DNA from: Clostridia bacterium
GTDB taxonomy: Bacteria; Bacillota; Clostridia; UBA1381
Length of the DNA stretch: 64,000 nucleotides
Direction: 5' to 3'
Assembly: GCA_017551095.1 (NCBI GenBank)
Contig: JAFZMQ010000007.1
Coordinates: forward strand, 47,419 to 111,418
Below, piece by piece: positions 8,853 through 17,951 of the stretch (positions are counted from its first letter, which is position 1; each line of letters begins with the position of its first letter). A program made the translations under genes and the position numbers. The notes beneath the pieces were generated by a model. The model made no database searches. It worked only from the letters and a program-made list of their open reading frames with translations, and was not told the origin of the DNA.

Positions 8853-10184
8853 ATGAAAAAACGAAATCTATACTGGCTGTTTTCGGTTGCGATAACCGTT
8901 TTAGCCGTTTTCGGACTATACGAATTTTTTAACGCACGGGCGTACCGCCGCGGACTTGAAGATAGCTATAACCGTGCATTTTTCGAGCTTACCGATTATG
9001 TTGACGATATTGACACATTACTTGCAAAAAGTATGTTAGCCACCTCCGCAACCGAGATGGCAAGTCTGTCACAGGAGCTTTCCGTTCAGGCGACGGCAGC
9101 AAAATCGTGCCTTGCACAACTCCCTATTACCGAAGTCTCGCTTGACAAGACTGAAAAATTTTTGGCACAGGTTGGTGATTATACCTATACTCTAAGTCAG
9201 AACATCATAAATAAGAAATCAATTTCCGAGGACGAATATGAGAGTCTGTCCGCACTCGGTTCATATGCCGCAAGTCTTAACAATGCCCTTTCCGACATCT
9301 CGCAAAAGGTGTATAAGGGAGAGCTGCACTTCGGCAGTAATTCCCGTGCAGGTCGGGACGGCGTTGTTTATGCCGCAGACGGCGACCCGTTCTCCGATAT
9401 TGAAAAGAAGATTGGCGAGTATCCCTCGCTTATTTATGACGGACCCTTTTCCGAGCATATAGAAAACTTAAAGCCCAAACTTTTGGAAAACACAAGCGAG
9501 ATTTCAAAAGATGTTGCTGCTAAAAAACTTGCGGAATTTTTGAATATGGATGCATCCACCCTTGAATTTATGGGGGAAACGCAAAATTCAAATCTTCCCG
9601 TTTACCGATTCCACGGAACACGCGGAAAAACTGAGATTTCCGCATCTGTCAGCAAACAAGGCGGATATGTTGTGTATTTCTTGGGCACAAGAAGAGTACG
9701 CAAGGAAACGCTTTCTGTTGATGACGCAATCGCAAAGGCGAAAGCCTTCCTTTCGGAAAAAGGCTTTGACAGTATGAAGGAGAGCTATTATGAGAAAAAG
9801 GACGGCGTGGCAACGGTAAACTTTGCATATCAGCAGAACAATGTCACCTGCTATTCCGACTTGATAAAGGTAAAGGTTGCTCTTGATGACGGCGAAATTA
9901 TCGGTATGGAGGCATACGGATATGTTATGAACCACCACCGCCGTGACATCCGCACCCCTGCACTTTTGAAGCAGGACGCACGGGCAAAAGTAAGCAGTAA
10001 ACTGTCCATTGACAGTGTGAATATCGCACTTATACCGAAAGACTCCAAAAGAGAAGTTTTGTGCTATGAATTTAAAGGCACATTCGGTGATAAGAATTTT
10101 CTTATCTATATAAACGCCGAAACGGGCGTCGAGGAAGATATCCAAATCCTAATCGAGTCCCCCGACGGAATTTTAACGATATAG
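8853..10184 (+). CDS. ypeB: Germination protein YpeB
   Basis: 443 residues. An N-terminal transmembrane segment (residues 8-25) is followed by a helical region (about 30-170) and tandem PepSY-like repeats in the C-terminal half (for example SVDDAIAKAKAFLSEKGF, and a closing FLIYINAETGVEED). This matches the architecture and length of YpeB. YpeB is exported into the forespore integument and is required for SleB-dependent cortex degradation. It lies 126 bases downstream of sleB, the canonical order. A clear ribosome site (AAAGGAAG) precedes the ATG. Confidence 0.92.
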   Translation: MKKRNLYWLFSVAITVLAVFGLYEFFNARAYRRGLEDSYNRAFFELTDYVDDIDTLLAKSMLATSATEMASLSQELSVQATAAKSCLAQLPITEVSLDKTEKFLAQVGDYTYTLSQNIINKKSISEDEYESLSALGSYAASLNNALSDISQKVYKGELHFGSNSRAGRDGVVYAADGDPFSDIEKKIGEYPSLIYDGPFSEHIENLKPKLLENTSEISKDVAAKKLAEFLNMDASTLEFMGETQNSNLPVYRFHGTRGKTEISASVSKQGGYVVYFLGTRRVRKETLSVDDAIAKAKAFLSEKGFDSMKESYYEKKDGVATVNFAYQQNNVTCYSDLIKVKVALDDGEIIGMEAYGYVMNHHRRDIRTPALLKQDARAKVSSKLSIDSVNIALIPKDSKREVLCYEFKGTFGDKNFLIYINAETGVEEDIQILIESPDGILTI

Positions 10185-10190
10185 CAAAAA

Positions 10191-10213
10191 CAAGCATACT
10201 TTGGGTATGCTTG
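10191..10213. terminator. Bidirectional terminator between ypeB and the xerD-like gene
   Basis: A 9-bp stem caagcatac / gtatgcttg with a 5-base loop, flanked by an A-run on the left and a T-run on the right. It serves the two converging genes. Confidence 0.85.
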
Positions 10214-10217
10214 TTTT

Positions 10218-11102
10218 TTATGCTCTTGGGTGGGATTTTTCGTAAACTTCTTTTATGCGTGTGTCCATAATTTTCGAGTAAACCTGCGTTGAGGATATAT
10301 CGGTATGCCCCAAAAGCTGTCTTATTGCTTCCAAATCAGCACCGTTTTGCAACAGATGCATAGCAAAGGAATGTCTTATTGTGTAGGGCGTAATGTCCTT
10401 TTTTATTCCTGCACTCTTTCCGTAGCCTTTTAGTATTTTCCAAAAACCCTGCCGTGACATTTTTGTGCCGTTTCTATTCAAAAACAGGTATTTCACGCTA
10501 TCGTGCGTGACTAATTTCGGTCTTGCCTTATCCACATATGTACGCACCGCCGAAATTGCCTTTCTGCCGATTGGCACTACCCTTTCATGCGTTGCCGTCT
10601 GACACCGCAAAAAGCCTTGCTTTAAGTTTATGTCGTCGGTTGTCAGGTCGATTATCTCCGAAACTTTTATGCCTGTCGCATACAAAAGCTCTAACATAGC
10701 CCTATCCCTTATGCCTTTTGTCTGTGCGGGATTGGGCTGATTTAAAAGCATTTCCGTTTCCGACGCCGTCAAAAATTCCGGTTGTTTTTTGTCGATAGGC
10801 GGAGGTGCGATACTTGCCGTCGGGTCCTTTATTTTCTCGCCGTTTGCAATCATATACCCGTAAAATGCCCGAATTGCAGCCAGGCTTCGAGATATTGTCG
10901 CAGGTGCTTTGCCGCTTTTTTTCATCTGCAAAAGGTATGTTACCACCGTCATTTTGTCTGCTTTTGCAGGAGTCTTTATTCCATTGTCTTTTAAAAATTC
11001 CAAATATCTTGCTATATCATGTTTATATGACACTACCGTGTTATACGAGTGTTCCCGTATACTTGCCATATACATTGCAAAAGCTTCCAAATAATCTTCC
11101 AT
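10218..11102 (-). CDS. XerD-like tyrosine recombinase with altered catalytic residues
   Basis: 294 residues: an N-terminal SAM-like core-binding domain (1-90) and a C-terminal catalytic domain. It sits directly downstream of spoIIM, the same neighbourhood as xerD (ripX) in Bacillus, which supports XerD-type ancestry. The nucleophile Tyr275 (QVYSKI), Arg243 (TIRHSFA) and the LGH histidine are present. Arg I is replaced by Lys146 (ATGIKVSE), the HxxR histidine by Tyr240 (PYTIRHS), and no Lys is seen in the hairpin before ERVVPIG. XerD normally works with XerC to resolve chromosome dimers at dif. Whether this copy is still catalytic is open, so no symbol is assigned. Confidence 0.85.
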   Translation of the reverse strand: MEDYLEAFAMYMASIREHSYNTVVSYKHDIARYLEFLKDNGIKTPAKADKMTVVTYLLQMKKSGKAPATISRSLAAIRAFYGYMIANGEKIKDPTASIAPPPIDKKQPEFLTASETEMLLNQPNPAQTKGIRDRAMLELLYATGIKVSEIIDLTTDDINLKQGFLRCQTATHERVVPIGRKAISAVRTYVDKARPKLVTHDSVKYLFLNRNGTKMSRQGFWKILKGYGKSAGIKKDITPYTIRHSFAMHLLQNGADLEAIRQLLGHTDISSTQVYSKIMDTRIKEVYEKSHPRA

Positions 11103-11174
11103 AACCGCTCCTATTACGCTTTTCCGTTTGTGGACTTAATTATACCACAAAAATCCTGTTTGTCCAGCACTTTT

Positions 11175-11735
11175 TTATGCAGCCTTAAACAGCTTAGACG
11201 CCCATTTTACAAATATTGGGGACGCCGCACCTTTAATGAGGGTGTCGGCACAAAATATGGCAAGAAGAAAAATCGTCGCCCATAAAAACTTTTTATAAAA
11301 ACCGCTTTTTTCATACCTATTTAAGAGTCCGCTCCCATTCAGTCCACCGTAATATATTGATGCCGGTATCAATACCATAGCCGAAAGAATATTAGGTACG
11401 CATAGCAAAATCCCCCGTATGCCGTAAAGCCTGAGTGCTGCCATAACCGAGAATCCCGTAAAATATCCCTTTATCAGCATAGCCACTGCCATAAGCCAGA
11501 TAAACGGCTTAAAAAGGCTTCCAATTACAAGCATAGAAAAAGTTTTCAGGTTGTCCATAGCGGCGGTCTTAACTCCGCTTGTCGCGGCAGTATCATACTC
11601 CTCTATCCCTTTTTCCAGATATTCGTACATTTCCGACGCATTCGGCATTTTTACTTCCCTTACTGCCCCTGCCAAAACGCCACCGGCATATATAAAAAAC
11701 AATATAAAAATCAGTATATTCCGCAATTTTTTCAC
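11175..11735 (-). CDS. spoIIM: Stage II sporulation protein M
   Basis: 186 residues with about four to five transmembrane segments and an N-terminal signal-like helix. Sequence character, size and position directly upstream of a xerD-like gene match SpoIIM. SpoIIM forms the DMP complex with SpoIID and SpoIIP, which drives septal peptidoglycan hydrolysis and engulfment; it recruits SpoIIP to the membrane. spoIID is found 4 kb away at 15684. Moderately diverged from the Bacillus protein, so synteny carries part of the call. Confidence 0.82.
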   Translation of the reverse strand: MKKLRNILIFILFFIYAGGVLAGAVREVKMPNASEMYEYLEKGIEEYDTAATSGVKTAAMDNLKTFSMLVIGSLFKPFIWLMAVAMLIKGYFTGFSVMAALRLYGIRGILLCVPNILSAMVLIPASIYYGGLNGSGLLNRYEKSGFYKKFLWATIFLLAIFCADTLIKGAASPIFVKWASKLFKAA

Positions 11736-11798
11736 AAAAAAATCCCCTTTTGCAATTAGTAGTACATACTATTCGCAAAAAGGGGATAAAATTCCGTT

Positions 11799-12986
11799 TT
11801 ATTTAAGTGACTTCAAAAAATTTCTGAGTCTTTCAACGCCCTTTTCAATGTTTTCCATATCCACGGCGTATGACCAACGCACATAGTTAGGTGCGTCAAA
11901 GCCCGTACCGGGCACAACCGCTACCTTTTCACTTTCAAGTAAAAGCCGTGCAAAATCATCTGCATTTTCTATTTTTTCGCCATTATAGCTTTTTCCTAAA
12001 ATACCGTCAAGCTTCATCATAATATAGAATGCACCGTGAGGTTTGCGACAGGAAACACCGTCGGTTGCATTTATTGCATCAACAAAAAAGTCACGCCTTT
12101 TTTCAAATTCCTGACGCATCTTCTCAACTTCCGAAAGTCCGCCGCTAAGTGCCGCAACGGCTGCCGCCTGTGCGATAGAGTTCGGGTTTGATGCCCCGTG
12201 CGACTGAATACTTGCCATAGCCTTTGCGATTTTGCCGTTTGCGGCAGCAAAGCCTATACGCCAACCCGTCATAGCATATGTTTTGGAAACTCCGTTTATC
12301 GTTATTGTTCTTTCTTTTATTTCGTCACCAAGTGATGCAATACTTATGTGCTTTCCCTCATAGATAAGATGCTCATACACTTCGTCCGATATGACATATA
12401 AATCATTTTTCACTGCAAAATCTGCAATTTCGCGTATCTCGTCTTCGGTATAAACCATGCCGGTAGGGTTTGACGGGCTATTTAAGACAATCGCCTTTGT
12501 TTTTGATGTCAATGCTTTTTCAAAATCCGCAACCGTCGCTTTAAAATCATTTTCTTCGCTTGTTTTAACCGCCACCGGAACACCGTCGGCAAGTTTTACC
12601 ATTTCAGGATAGCTAACCCAATACGGCGACGGAATAAGCACCTCATCACCGGCGTTTAAAATTGCCAGAAATGCGTTCATAAGCGAATGCTTTGCTCCGT
12701 TTGAAACCACTATCTGTGTGGGCTCATATGAAATCCCGTTTTCACGCAACAGTTTTTCTGCAACCGCTTTCCTAAGCTCCATAGTACCTGCCGCAGGAGT
12801 ATATTTTGTTTTTCCCGCCAACATTGCGGCAATTGCCGCTTCCTTTATGTATAACGGCGTATCAAAATCGGGTTCGCCACAACCAAAACCTACGGCGTCT
12901 TCCCCGTTTGCCTTCATTTCTTTATATTTTGAATCAATCGCAAGTGTAGGTGACGGAGTGATTCTTTTTGCCTTTTCTGAAATCAT
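11799..12986 (-). CDS. PLP-dependent aminotransferase, class I/II (aspartate aminotransferase type)
   Basis: 395 residues from the ATG at 12986, preceded by AGGAGG at 5 bases; a further upstream in-frame start is less likely. Fold-type I features are VGFGCGEPDFDTP, the SNPTG motif, DEVYEHL and the PLP lysine in GVSKTYAMTGWRIG. The late YVRWSYA segment contains the arginine expected to bind the substrate carboxylate. It is close to AspB-type enzymes that move amino groups between aspartate or other amino acids and 2-oxoglutarate. Exact amino-acid preference is not predictable. It has its own ribosome site and no obvious operon partner. Confidence 0.9.
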   Translation of the reverse strand: MISEKAKRITPSPTLAIDSKYKEMKANGEDAVGFGCGEPDFDTPLYIKEAAIAAMLAGKTKYTPAAGTMELRKAVAEKLLRENGISYEPTQIVVSNGAKHSLMNAFLAILNAGDEVLIPSPYWVSYPEMVKLADGVPVAVKTSEENDFKATVADFEKALTSKTKAIVLNSPSNPTGMVYTEDEIREIADFAVKNDLYVISDEVYEHLIYEGKHISIASLGDEIKERTITINGVSKTYAMTGWRIGFAAANGKIAKAMASIQSHGASNPNSIAQAAAVAALSGGLSEVEKMRQEFEKRRDFFVDAINATDGVSCRKPHGAFYIMMKLDGILGKSYNGEKIENADDFARLLLESEKVAVVPGTGFDAPNYVRWSYAVDMENIEKGVERLRNFLKSLK

Positions 12987-13148
12987 TTTTCCTCCTATTT
13001 GAAATTTCAAAAAACAAAAATTTCATTTTTTACATAAAAACATATGTAATTATACTCTTTTTAAATAAAAATTGCAATATTTATATACAAAAAATTTCAA
13101 AATTGATAACCAAAATTTTTGTACTTTTTTGGATTTTAATGTGCATTT

Positions 13149-14030
13149 TTAACAATTATATGCCTTTAACACTCTTAAAAAGTTGCTTTCTGTTATTTTT
13201 TGGCAAATTTCTTTACTGCATGGCATTTCCAGTTTTTCAATATCTTCAATTCCCTTTACGCCGACAGGCAGCCTATCCACGCCGTCAAAATCACAGCCTA
13301 AGCCGATATTATCCTCGCCGCCAAGCGACAAAAAATGGTCTATATGAGCTTTTACACTCTCCCCAAAAAAATCAGGATATAAGTTTATTCCCACTACACC
13401 GCCGCTTCTCTTTATTATCAAAAACTGCTCGTCTGTCAGGTTTCGCTTATGATTCACTATCGCTTTTGAATTTGAATGACTTGCGACAATGGGCTTTTTG
13501 AAAATTTTTACCGCATCAAAAAAGGATTTTTCGCTAAGATGCGATACATCTAAAATCATGCCCAGCCTATCCATTTCGCAAATCACTTCCCTGCCAAACT
13601 CTGTCAGACCGGTATCTTCGTTTTCCATAACGCCACACGCTATTTTATTTTTAAAATTCCAAGTGGGAGCTATCATAAAAACACCGTTTTCTTTAAGTTC
13701 CCAAATATCCAAAATTTTTTCCACACATTCCGCTCCCTCAATGCTCAAAAAAGCGTTTTGTTTTGTTTTTGATTTGGCTAAATCGGCATAATTTTTGCAT
13801 ACTGTAACGCCATTTTTTGCCATTTCATCATAAAAAAGAGCAGTAATCTCTTTTACATACTCTTTTGCATTATCTTTTCTTTCAGGAGGCGTAAATATCG
13901 CAAAAACCTGTGTGTACCTGTCATATTTTGACATTCTGTAAAGGTCTATATGCAGATTGTTTTTAGCAAAGCCTTGTTTTTTATCGTACATCTCCGAAAG
14001 GGTGTCGCAATGTGCATCAAAAACCCGCAT
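13149..14030 (-). CDS. Membrane dipeptidase family (M19) peptidase
   Basis: 293 residues, shorter than the roughly 370-residue renal dipeptidases. Metal-binding features of the amidohydrolase fold are visible: FDAHCDT near the N-terminus, IEGAE (bridging Glu), DVSHLS, SHSN and the closing LGCDFDGVD. The family hydrolyses dipeptides, including those with D-residues at the C-terminal position. No signal peptide, so cytoplasmic. It stops one base before the yraN coding region, and so closes a minus-strand unit rnhB-yraN-M19. Confidence 0.9.
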   Translation of the reverse strand: MRVFDAHCDTLSEMYDKKQGFAKNNLHIDLYRMSKYDRYTQVFAIFTPPERKDNAKEYVKEITALFYDEMAKNGVTVCKNYADLAKSKTKQNAFLSIEGAECVEKILDIWELKENGVFMIAPTWNFKNKIACGVMENEDTGLTEFGREVICEMDRLGMILDVSHLSEKSFFDAVKIFKKPIVASHSNSKAIVNHKRNLTDEQFLIIKRSGGVVGINLYPDFFGESVKAHIDHFLSLGGEDNIGLGCDFDGVDRLPVGVKGIEDIEKLEMPCSKEICQKITESNFLRVLKAYNC

Positions 14031-14031
14031 A

Positions 14032-14394
14032 CTAAAATGCCTCCTTTATGTAGTTTATCTCTGTAACAAAAAGCTCATCACCCTTTTTTTTATACATAAC
14101 CTCTATTACATCAAACCGCATATTCACATCATCTGTGCCAAGGTATCCGATTGCGGTTTTTAATATTTTTTCCTGCTTTTTATAGTCCACGAACTCCGCA
14201 GGTGTGCCGTACTGCTTTGACACCCTCGTTTTCACCTCTGCAAAAACTATCGTATCCCCGTCTTTTGCGATTATATCTATTTCACCGCCACGCTCACGGT
14301 AGTTGCGTTTTAGAACCCGTATCCCTTGATTTTCCAAATATTTACAGGCTTCGGTTTCACCAAAATCGCCTATTTGCTTCGTTGTCATTGTCAT
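14032..14394 (-). CDS. yraN: YraN/UPF0102 family endonuclease-like protein
   Basis: 120 residues, normal for the family. The restriction-endonuclease-like core is visible: GDFGETEACKYLENQG, RNYRERGGEIDIIAKDGD and FAEVKTR (the D-ExK arrangement). The function is not settled in the family; a role in DNA or RNA processing is assumed from the fold. Its start overlaps the rnhB stop by 4 bases, the common rnhB-yraN pairing. Confidence 0.92.
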   Translation of the reverse strand: MTMTTKQIGDFGETEACKYLENQGIRVLKRNYRERGGEIDIIAKDGDTIVFAEVKTRVSKQYGTPAEFVDYKKQEKILKTAIGYLGTDDVNMRFDVIEVMYKKKGDELFVTEINYIKEAF

Positions 14395-15038
14395 TGGTTC
14401 CTTTCCAAAATCTTAGTAAGAAAAGTCTTTCTGTGTATGGGTGATGCACCGTGTTTCAAAATCGCATCAATATGCTCTTTTGTGCCATATCCCTTATGCT
14501 TTTCAAAACTGTATTGGGGATAGATTTCCGCCATTTTTGTTATGTACCTGTCCCTTGACACCTTCGCCAGAATTGATGCTGCCGCAATCGAAATACTTTT
14601 TGCGTCACCCTTTACAACCGTTTCGTGTGGAATATCCATACCGCTTATGCTATTTCCGTCTATTATCACATAGTCGGGCTTTTCAGAAAGCGACGAAACC
14701 GCTCCGTTCATCGCCATATGCGTAGCCTTTAAAATGTTTATCTCATCAATTTTTTTCTCGTCAACCGAAAAAACTGCATAGGAAATAGCCTTTTCGGTAA
14801 TTTCCTTAAAGAGTTCCTCACGTTTTTTTGGCGAAAGCTTTTTTGAGTCATTTATTCCGTCTAAGCGGACATCGGGCGGCAAAATTACCGCAGCCGCATA
14901 TACAGGTCCGGCAAGTGGACCACGACCTGCCTCGTCAACTCCTGCAACATACCTATAACCCTCGGCATTCAGGCGTTTTTCTGTCTCTTTCATTCTTTCT
15001 TGTCTTTCGGTTTCCTGCTCATATGAAAGTCTTGGCAT
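14391..15038 (-). CDS. rnhB: Ribonuclease HII
   Basis: 215 residues. Motifs: VAGVDEAGRGPLAGPV with the first catalytic Asp-Glu pair, INDSKKLSPKKR, the third acidic residue in PDYVIIDG and KGDAKSISIAAASILAKVSRD. The enzyme removes ribonucleotides from DNA and RNA-DNA hybrids. It has a slightly long N-terminal helix (about 24 residues) before the core. First gene of the rnhB-yraN-M19 unit. Confidence 0.95.
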   Translation of the reverse strand: MPRLSYEQETERQERMKETEKRLNAEGYRYVAGVDEAGRGPLAGPVYAAAVILPPDVRLDGINDSKKLSPKKREELFKEITEKAISYAVFSVDEKKIDEINILKATHMAMNGAVSSLSEKPDYVIIDGNSISGMDIPHETVVKGDAKSISIAAASILAKVSRDRYITKMAEIYPQYSFEKHKGYGTKEHIDAILKHGASPIHRKTFLTKILERNQ

Positions 15039-15075
15039 AACTTCATCTCACTTTTTCTTTTGTTTTTTTTATTTT

Positions 15076-15108
15076 ATTATACCATTTTATGAAAATATAT
15101 GCTATAAT
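15076..15108. promoter_or_regulatory. Back-to-back extended -10 promoters
   Basis: On minus, TGGTATAAT (15084 down to 15076) faces rnhB. On plus, TGCTATAAT (15100-15108) faces the DUF4364 gene. Neither has a strong -35, which fits extended -10 promoters. The two -10 boxes are only about 20 bases apart, so polymerase binding at one may exclude the other. Confidence 0.6.
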
Positions 15109-15140
15109 ATTATTGAAAAAAATTTATGGAGGCAAAAAAT

Positions 15141-15683
15141 ATGTATCTGCGTGAAATTGATGACCCGATAACAATTCAATATATCATACTTTTTACCCTC
15201 GCAAAAGCGAACAGGCGAGTTACACATTCCCAGCTTACTTGCCTCACTCTTGACCGTTGCAACATCAACTTTACAAACTTTCAGATTGCACTCGACAATC
15301 TTGTAGGCATAGGCTATATTGACAGACTCCCGGGGGATTTGGACAAAAATATGCCTGTCTATTCCTTAACCGACAAGGGCGTTGAGGCAAATGCACTTTG
15401 GCAAAAGTCCATACCCGTATATGTCCGTGACCAGATTGAAGAACATATAACGCCGTTTTTTGAGGAGGAAAACCTTAAAAAGAGTGTAAAAGCAAAGCTT
15501 TCGCATCTTGGTGACAGGGAGTTTTGTGCCGAACTTGCCCTTTTTGATGTTAACTCCGCACTTTTGGAGATGACCGCATACGGCGGTGACAGAAAAACAA
15601 CGGCTAAAATGGTCCGCAACTTCAAAAAGAATCACGAAAAAATCTATAATGAGATTATGAAACTGCTTTTGGAAGAGGAATAG
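15141..15683 (+). CDS. DUF4364 family protein
   Basis: 180 residues from the ATG at 15141; GGAGG at 15128-15132 lies 8 bases upstream and overlaps the earlier in-frame ATG, which rules that one out. The protein has a winged-helix-like N-terminal half (IQYIILFTLAKANRRVTHSQLT, then LDNLVGIGYIDR and YSLTDKG) and a helical C-terminal half, as in DUF4364. The family is common in Clostridia and may be a transcriptional regulator by fold, but no target is known. It converges on spoIID, with the two stop codons adjacent. Confidence 0.8.
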   Translation: MYLREIDDPITIQYIILFTLAKANRRVTHSQLTCLTLDRCNINFTNFQIALDNLVGIGYIDRLPGDLDKNMPVYSLTDKGVEANALWQKSIPVYVRDQIEEHITPFFEEENLKKSVKAKLSHLGDREFCAELALFDVNSALLEMTAYGGDRKTTAKMVRNFKKNHEKIYNEIMKLLLEEE

Positions 15684-16640
15684 TTATTCCTCTTTTTCTA
15701 TTTCTACACCCGTGTAGTAGGTTTTTAGAATTTCCTTATAATCCTTTCCCTGTGACGCCAGATAATTCGCTCCGTATTGGCTCATTCCAACGCCGTGACC
15801 GAATCCTGTCACATCAAATCTGACCCTGTCTTTATCTACCGTTATTTCAACATTGGTAGAACGCAAATCGTAAATCTTCCGGAAAACTGTTCCTTTTACA
15901 GCCACTCCGCCGATTTCAACCGTTAAAATTCCCCCTGCCTCACTTCTTGCAATATCGCCCACTATTCCTTTTGAAAAATCCACGCCCTCAATATTTTCCT
16001 TTGCGATTTTTTCAAATTCTTTAAGACTTATTTCCTTTTCCGACTTGTATTTCGGCGAAAGTGTGTCGCCGTAGCTTTCCACACTTACAAGATACGGTCT
16101 GTCACCTCCCCATACATCTTTTGAGCTTTCGGTTCTACCTGATGATGTGGAGTGAAACACCGCAGAAATCACCTCACCGTTATAGGTTATAACCTCGCCT
16201 TTTGTTTCCTCAACTGCACGGGATATCTTGTCCCAATTCTTGTCGGCGTCATTTCCCCAGCTTTCACGCCGTTTTTCTTCCGAAATCCACGCCTTGCAGT
16301 GCGTAGGGTCGGTGCAGATATCTGCTCCCTTATGGTTTTCGGGGGTGCCTGAAATTTTGTAGGCGTTTTGTCTTGATACGAGATAGCTCCTTGCCGCAAC
16401 CGCCTGTGCCTTTAACGCCTCCATTTCAAAACTTGCGGGCATTTCCGCCGATACAACCTCTTTTAAGTACTGAGTTTTGTTCATTTCTATAACCTTGTCC
16501 TCCTCCTTGACATAAACCGAAACAGTTTCTTCGTCTTCGGGCAGGGGTTTTTGATATTTCCCGTACTTTAAAAGCATCGCAAGGGGCATAAGTGCTGTTA
16601 TAACCATAACTGCCACAGCCCAAAACAAAATCTTTTTCAT
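15684..16640 (-). CDS. spoIID: Stage II sporulation protein D
   Basis: 318 residues with an N-terminal membrane anchor (residues 5-25). The SpoIID domain shows YLKEVVSAEMPASFEMEALKAQAVAARSY with the catalytic glutamate in SAEMP, the ICTDPTHC pair of cysteines, FHSTSSG and the closing GFGHGVGMSQYGA. SpoIID is a lytic transglycosylase that works with SpoIIP and SpoIIM in septal peptidoglycan thinning and engulfment. Length fits. The same family includes amidase enhancers such as LytB, but the anchor, length and sporulation context favour SpoIID. Confidence 0.92.
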   Translation of the reverse strand: MKKILFWAVAVMVITALMPLAMLLKYGKYQKPLPEDEETVSVYVKEEDKVIEMNKTQYLKEVVSAEMPASFEMEALKAQAVAARSYLVSRQNAYKISGTPENHKGADICTDPTHCKAWISEEKRRESWGNDADKNWDKISRAVEETKGEVITYNGEVISAVFHSTSSGRTESSKDVWGGDRPYLVSVESYGDTLSPKYKSEKEISLKEFEKIAKENIEGVDFSKGIVGDIARSEAGGILTVEIGGVAVKGTVFRKIYDLRSTNVEITVDKDRVRFDVTGFGHGVGMSQYGANYLASQGKDYKEILKTYYTGVEIEKEE

Positions 16641-16687
16641 AAAAAATCACCCGCTTATTCATATGACAGCATGGTGATTTTTATTAC

Positions 16688-17818
16688 CTATATTCTTTTG
16701 TCAAGCTTTTCACTGTTCTCTTTCCTGAATTCCTCAAATCTGTCCTCTGAAATCGCCTGTCGTATTCTGTCCATAAGCTCATTATAAAAATAGAGATTAT
16801 GCATAACGGCAAGACGCATCGCCAAAATTTCCTTCGCCTTGAAAAGGTGCCGTATATACGCACGGGAATATTTTTGACATACAGGGCAGCCACATTCCTC
16901 GTCAATCGGACGCATATCCCGCTCATAGCATTGATTTAGCAGGTTCATTGTGCCGTTTCTTGTAAAAATAAAGGCATGACGGGCATTCCGTGACGGCATA
17001 ACACAATCGAAGAAGTCTATTCCCCGTGCCACTCCCTCAATGATATTTGACGGCGTTCCGACGCCCATTAAATACCTTGGTTTGTCGGAAGGGGCGTACG
17101 GAAGCGTCACATCTAAGATGTGGTACATCTGTTCATGGGTTTCCCCAACGGCAAGACCGCCTATCGCATAACCCGCTAAGTCAAGTTTTGCAATATCCTG
17201 CATATTTTTAATACGCAAATCGTCAAAGATTCCGCCTTGGTTTATGCCGAATAAAAGTTGATTTTTGTTTATAGTATCTTCTTTTTTATTGAGTCTTTCA
17301 AGCTCATCTCTGCAACGCACAAGCCAACGGTATGTGCGTTCGCTCGATTTTTTAACATAGTCGTATGGTGCAGGATTTTCGACGCACTCATCAAATGCCA
17401 TAGCTATTGTAGATGCAAGGTTTGACTGAATTTGCATACTCTCCTCAGGTCCCATAAAAATACGACGCCCGTCGATATGTGAATTGAATGTCACGCCGTC
17501 TTCGGTGATTTTCCGTAGCTTCGCAAGTGAAAATACCTGAAATCCGCCGCTGTCGGTCAAAATCGGTCTGTCCCAATTCATAAATTTGTGCAGACCGCCC
17601 AGGTCATTAATAACCTTATCCCCAGGTCTTAAATGCAGGTGGTAGGTATTTGAAAGCTCAATCTGGCAACCGACCGTTTTTAAATCGTCTGCGGATAGTC
17701 CGCCCTTTATTGCGGCAAGTGTTCCGACATTCTGAAAAACGGGCGTTTTTACCGTTCCGTGAACAGTTGTAAATTCGCCAAGCCGTGCTAAACCATTCGT
17801 GTGTAAAATTTTAAACAT
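16688..17818 (-). CDS. tgt: Queuine/preQ1 tRNA-ribosyltransferase
   Basis: 376 residues, typical for bacterial Tgt. Visible motifs: ILTDSGGFQVFSL, VGETHEQM, MGVGTPSNIIEGVARG, FDCVMPSRNARHAF (nucleophile Asp region) and the zinc site CGCPVCQKYSRAY with the later His. It exchanges guanine-34 for preQ1 in tRNAs for Asp, Asn, His and Tyr. queA, the next step, lies 0.9 kb upstream on the same strand, separated only by a toxin-antitoxin pair. That suggests the pair was inserted into a queA-tgt unit. Confidence 0.96.
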   Translation of the reverse strand: MFKILHTNGLARLGEFTTVHGTVKTPVFQNVGTLAAIKGGLSADDLKTVGCQIELSNTYHLHLRPGDKVINDLGGLHKFMNWDRPILTDSGGFQVFSLAKLRKITEDGVTFNSHIDGRRIFMGPEESMQIQSNLASTIAMAFDECVENPAPYDYVKKSSERTYRWLVRCRDELERLNKKEDTINKNQLLFGINQGGIFDDLRIKNMQDIAKLDLAGYAIGGLAVGETHEQMYHILDVTLPYAPSDKPRYLMGVGTPSNIIEGVARGIDFFDCVMPSRNARHAFIFTRNGTMNLLNQCYERDMRPIDEECGCPVCQKYSRAYIRHLFKAKEILAMRLAVMHNLYFYNELMDRIRQAISEDRFEEFRKENSEKLDKRI

Positions 17819-17917
17819 TTTTTTCTCCTGTTAACCGTTTGCAAATCAAAGAATTGCCATGCAATCACCGATCCTTATGGTTTATAAGATTTAACCAATC
17901 GGTAAGCATAAAAATTT

Positions 17918-17945
17918 TAAGGTGCAGACATTATTCTGCACCTTT
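17918..17945. terminator. Hairpin terminator downstream of the toxin-antitoxin pair
   Basis: An 11-bp stem (17918-17928 with 17935-17945) around a 6-base loop. On minus it follows the antitoxin stop and is followed by a T-rich run. It separates the pair from tgt. Confidence 0.7.
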
Positions 17946-17951
17946 TCTGTA

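Noticed and set aside
9588..10145. Open frame of 185 codons on minus inside ypeB
   Set aside because: Fully antisense to a well-supported gene; no ribosome site and no recognisable motif.
10218..11102. Tyrosine recombinase taken as a phage or integrative-element integrase
   Set aside because: It lies beside spoIIM as xerD does in Bacillus, has XerD length, and no phage genes or attachment repeats are near.
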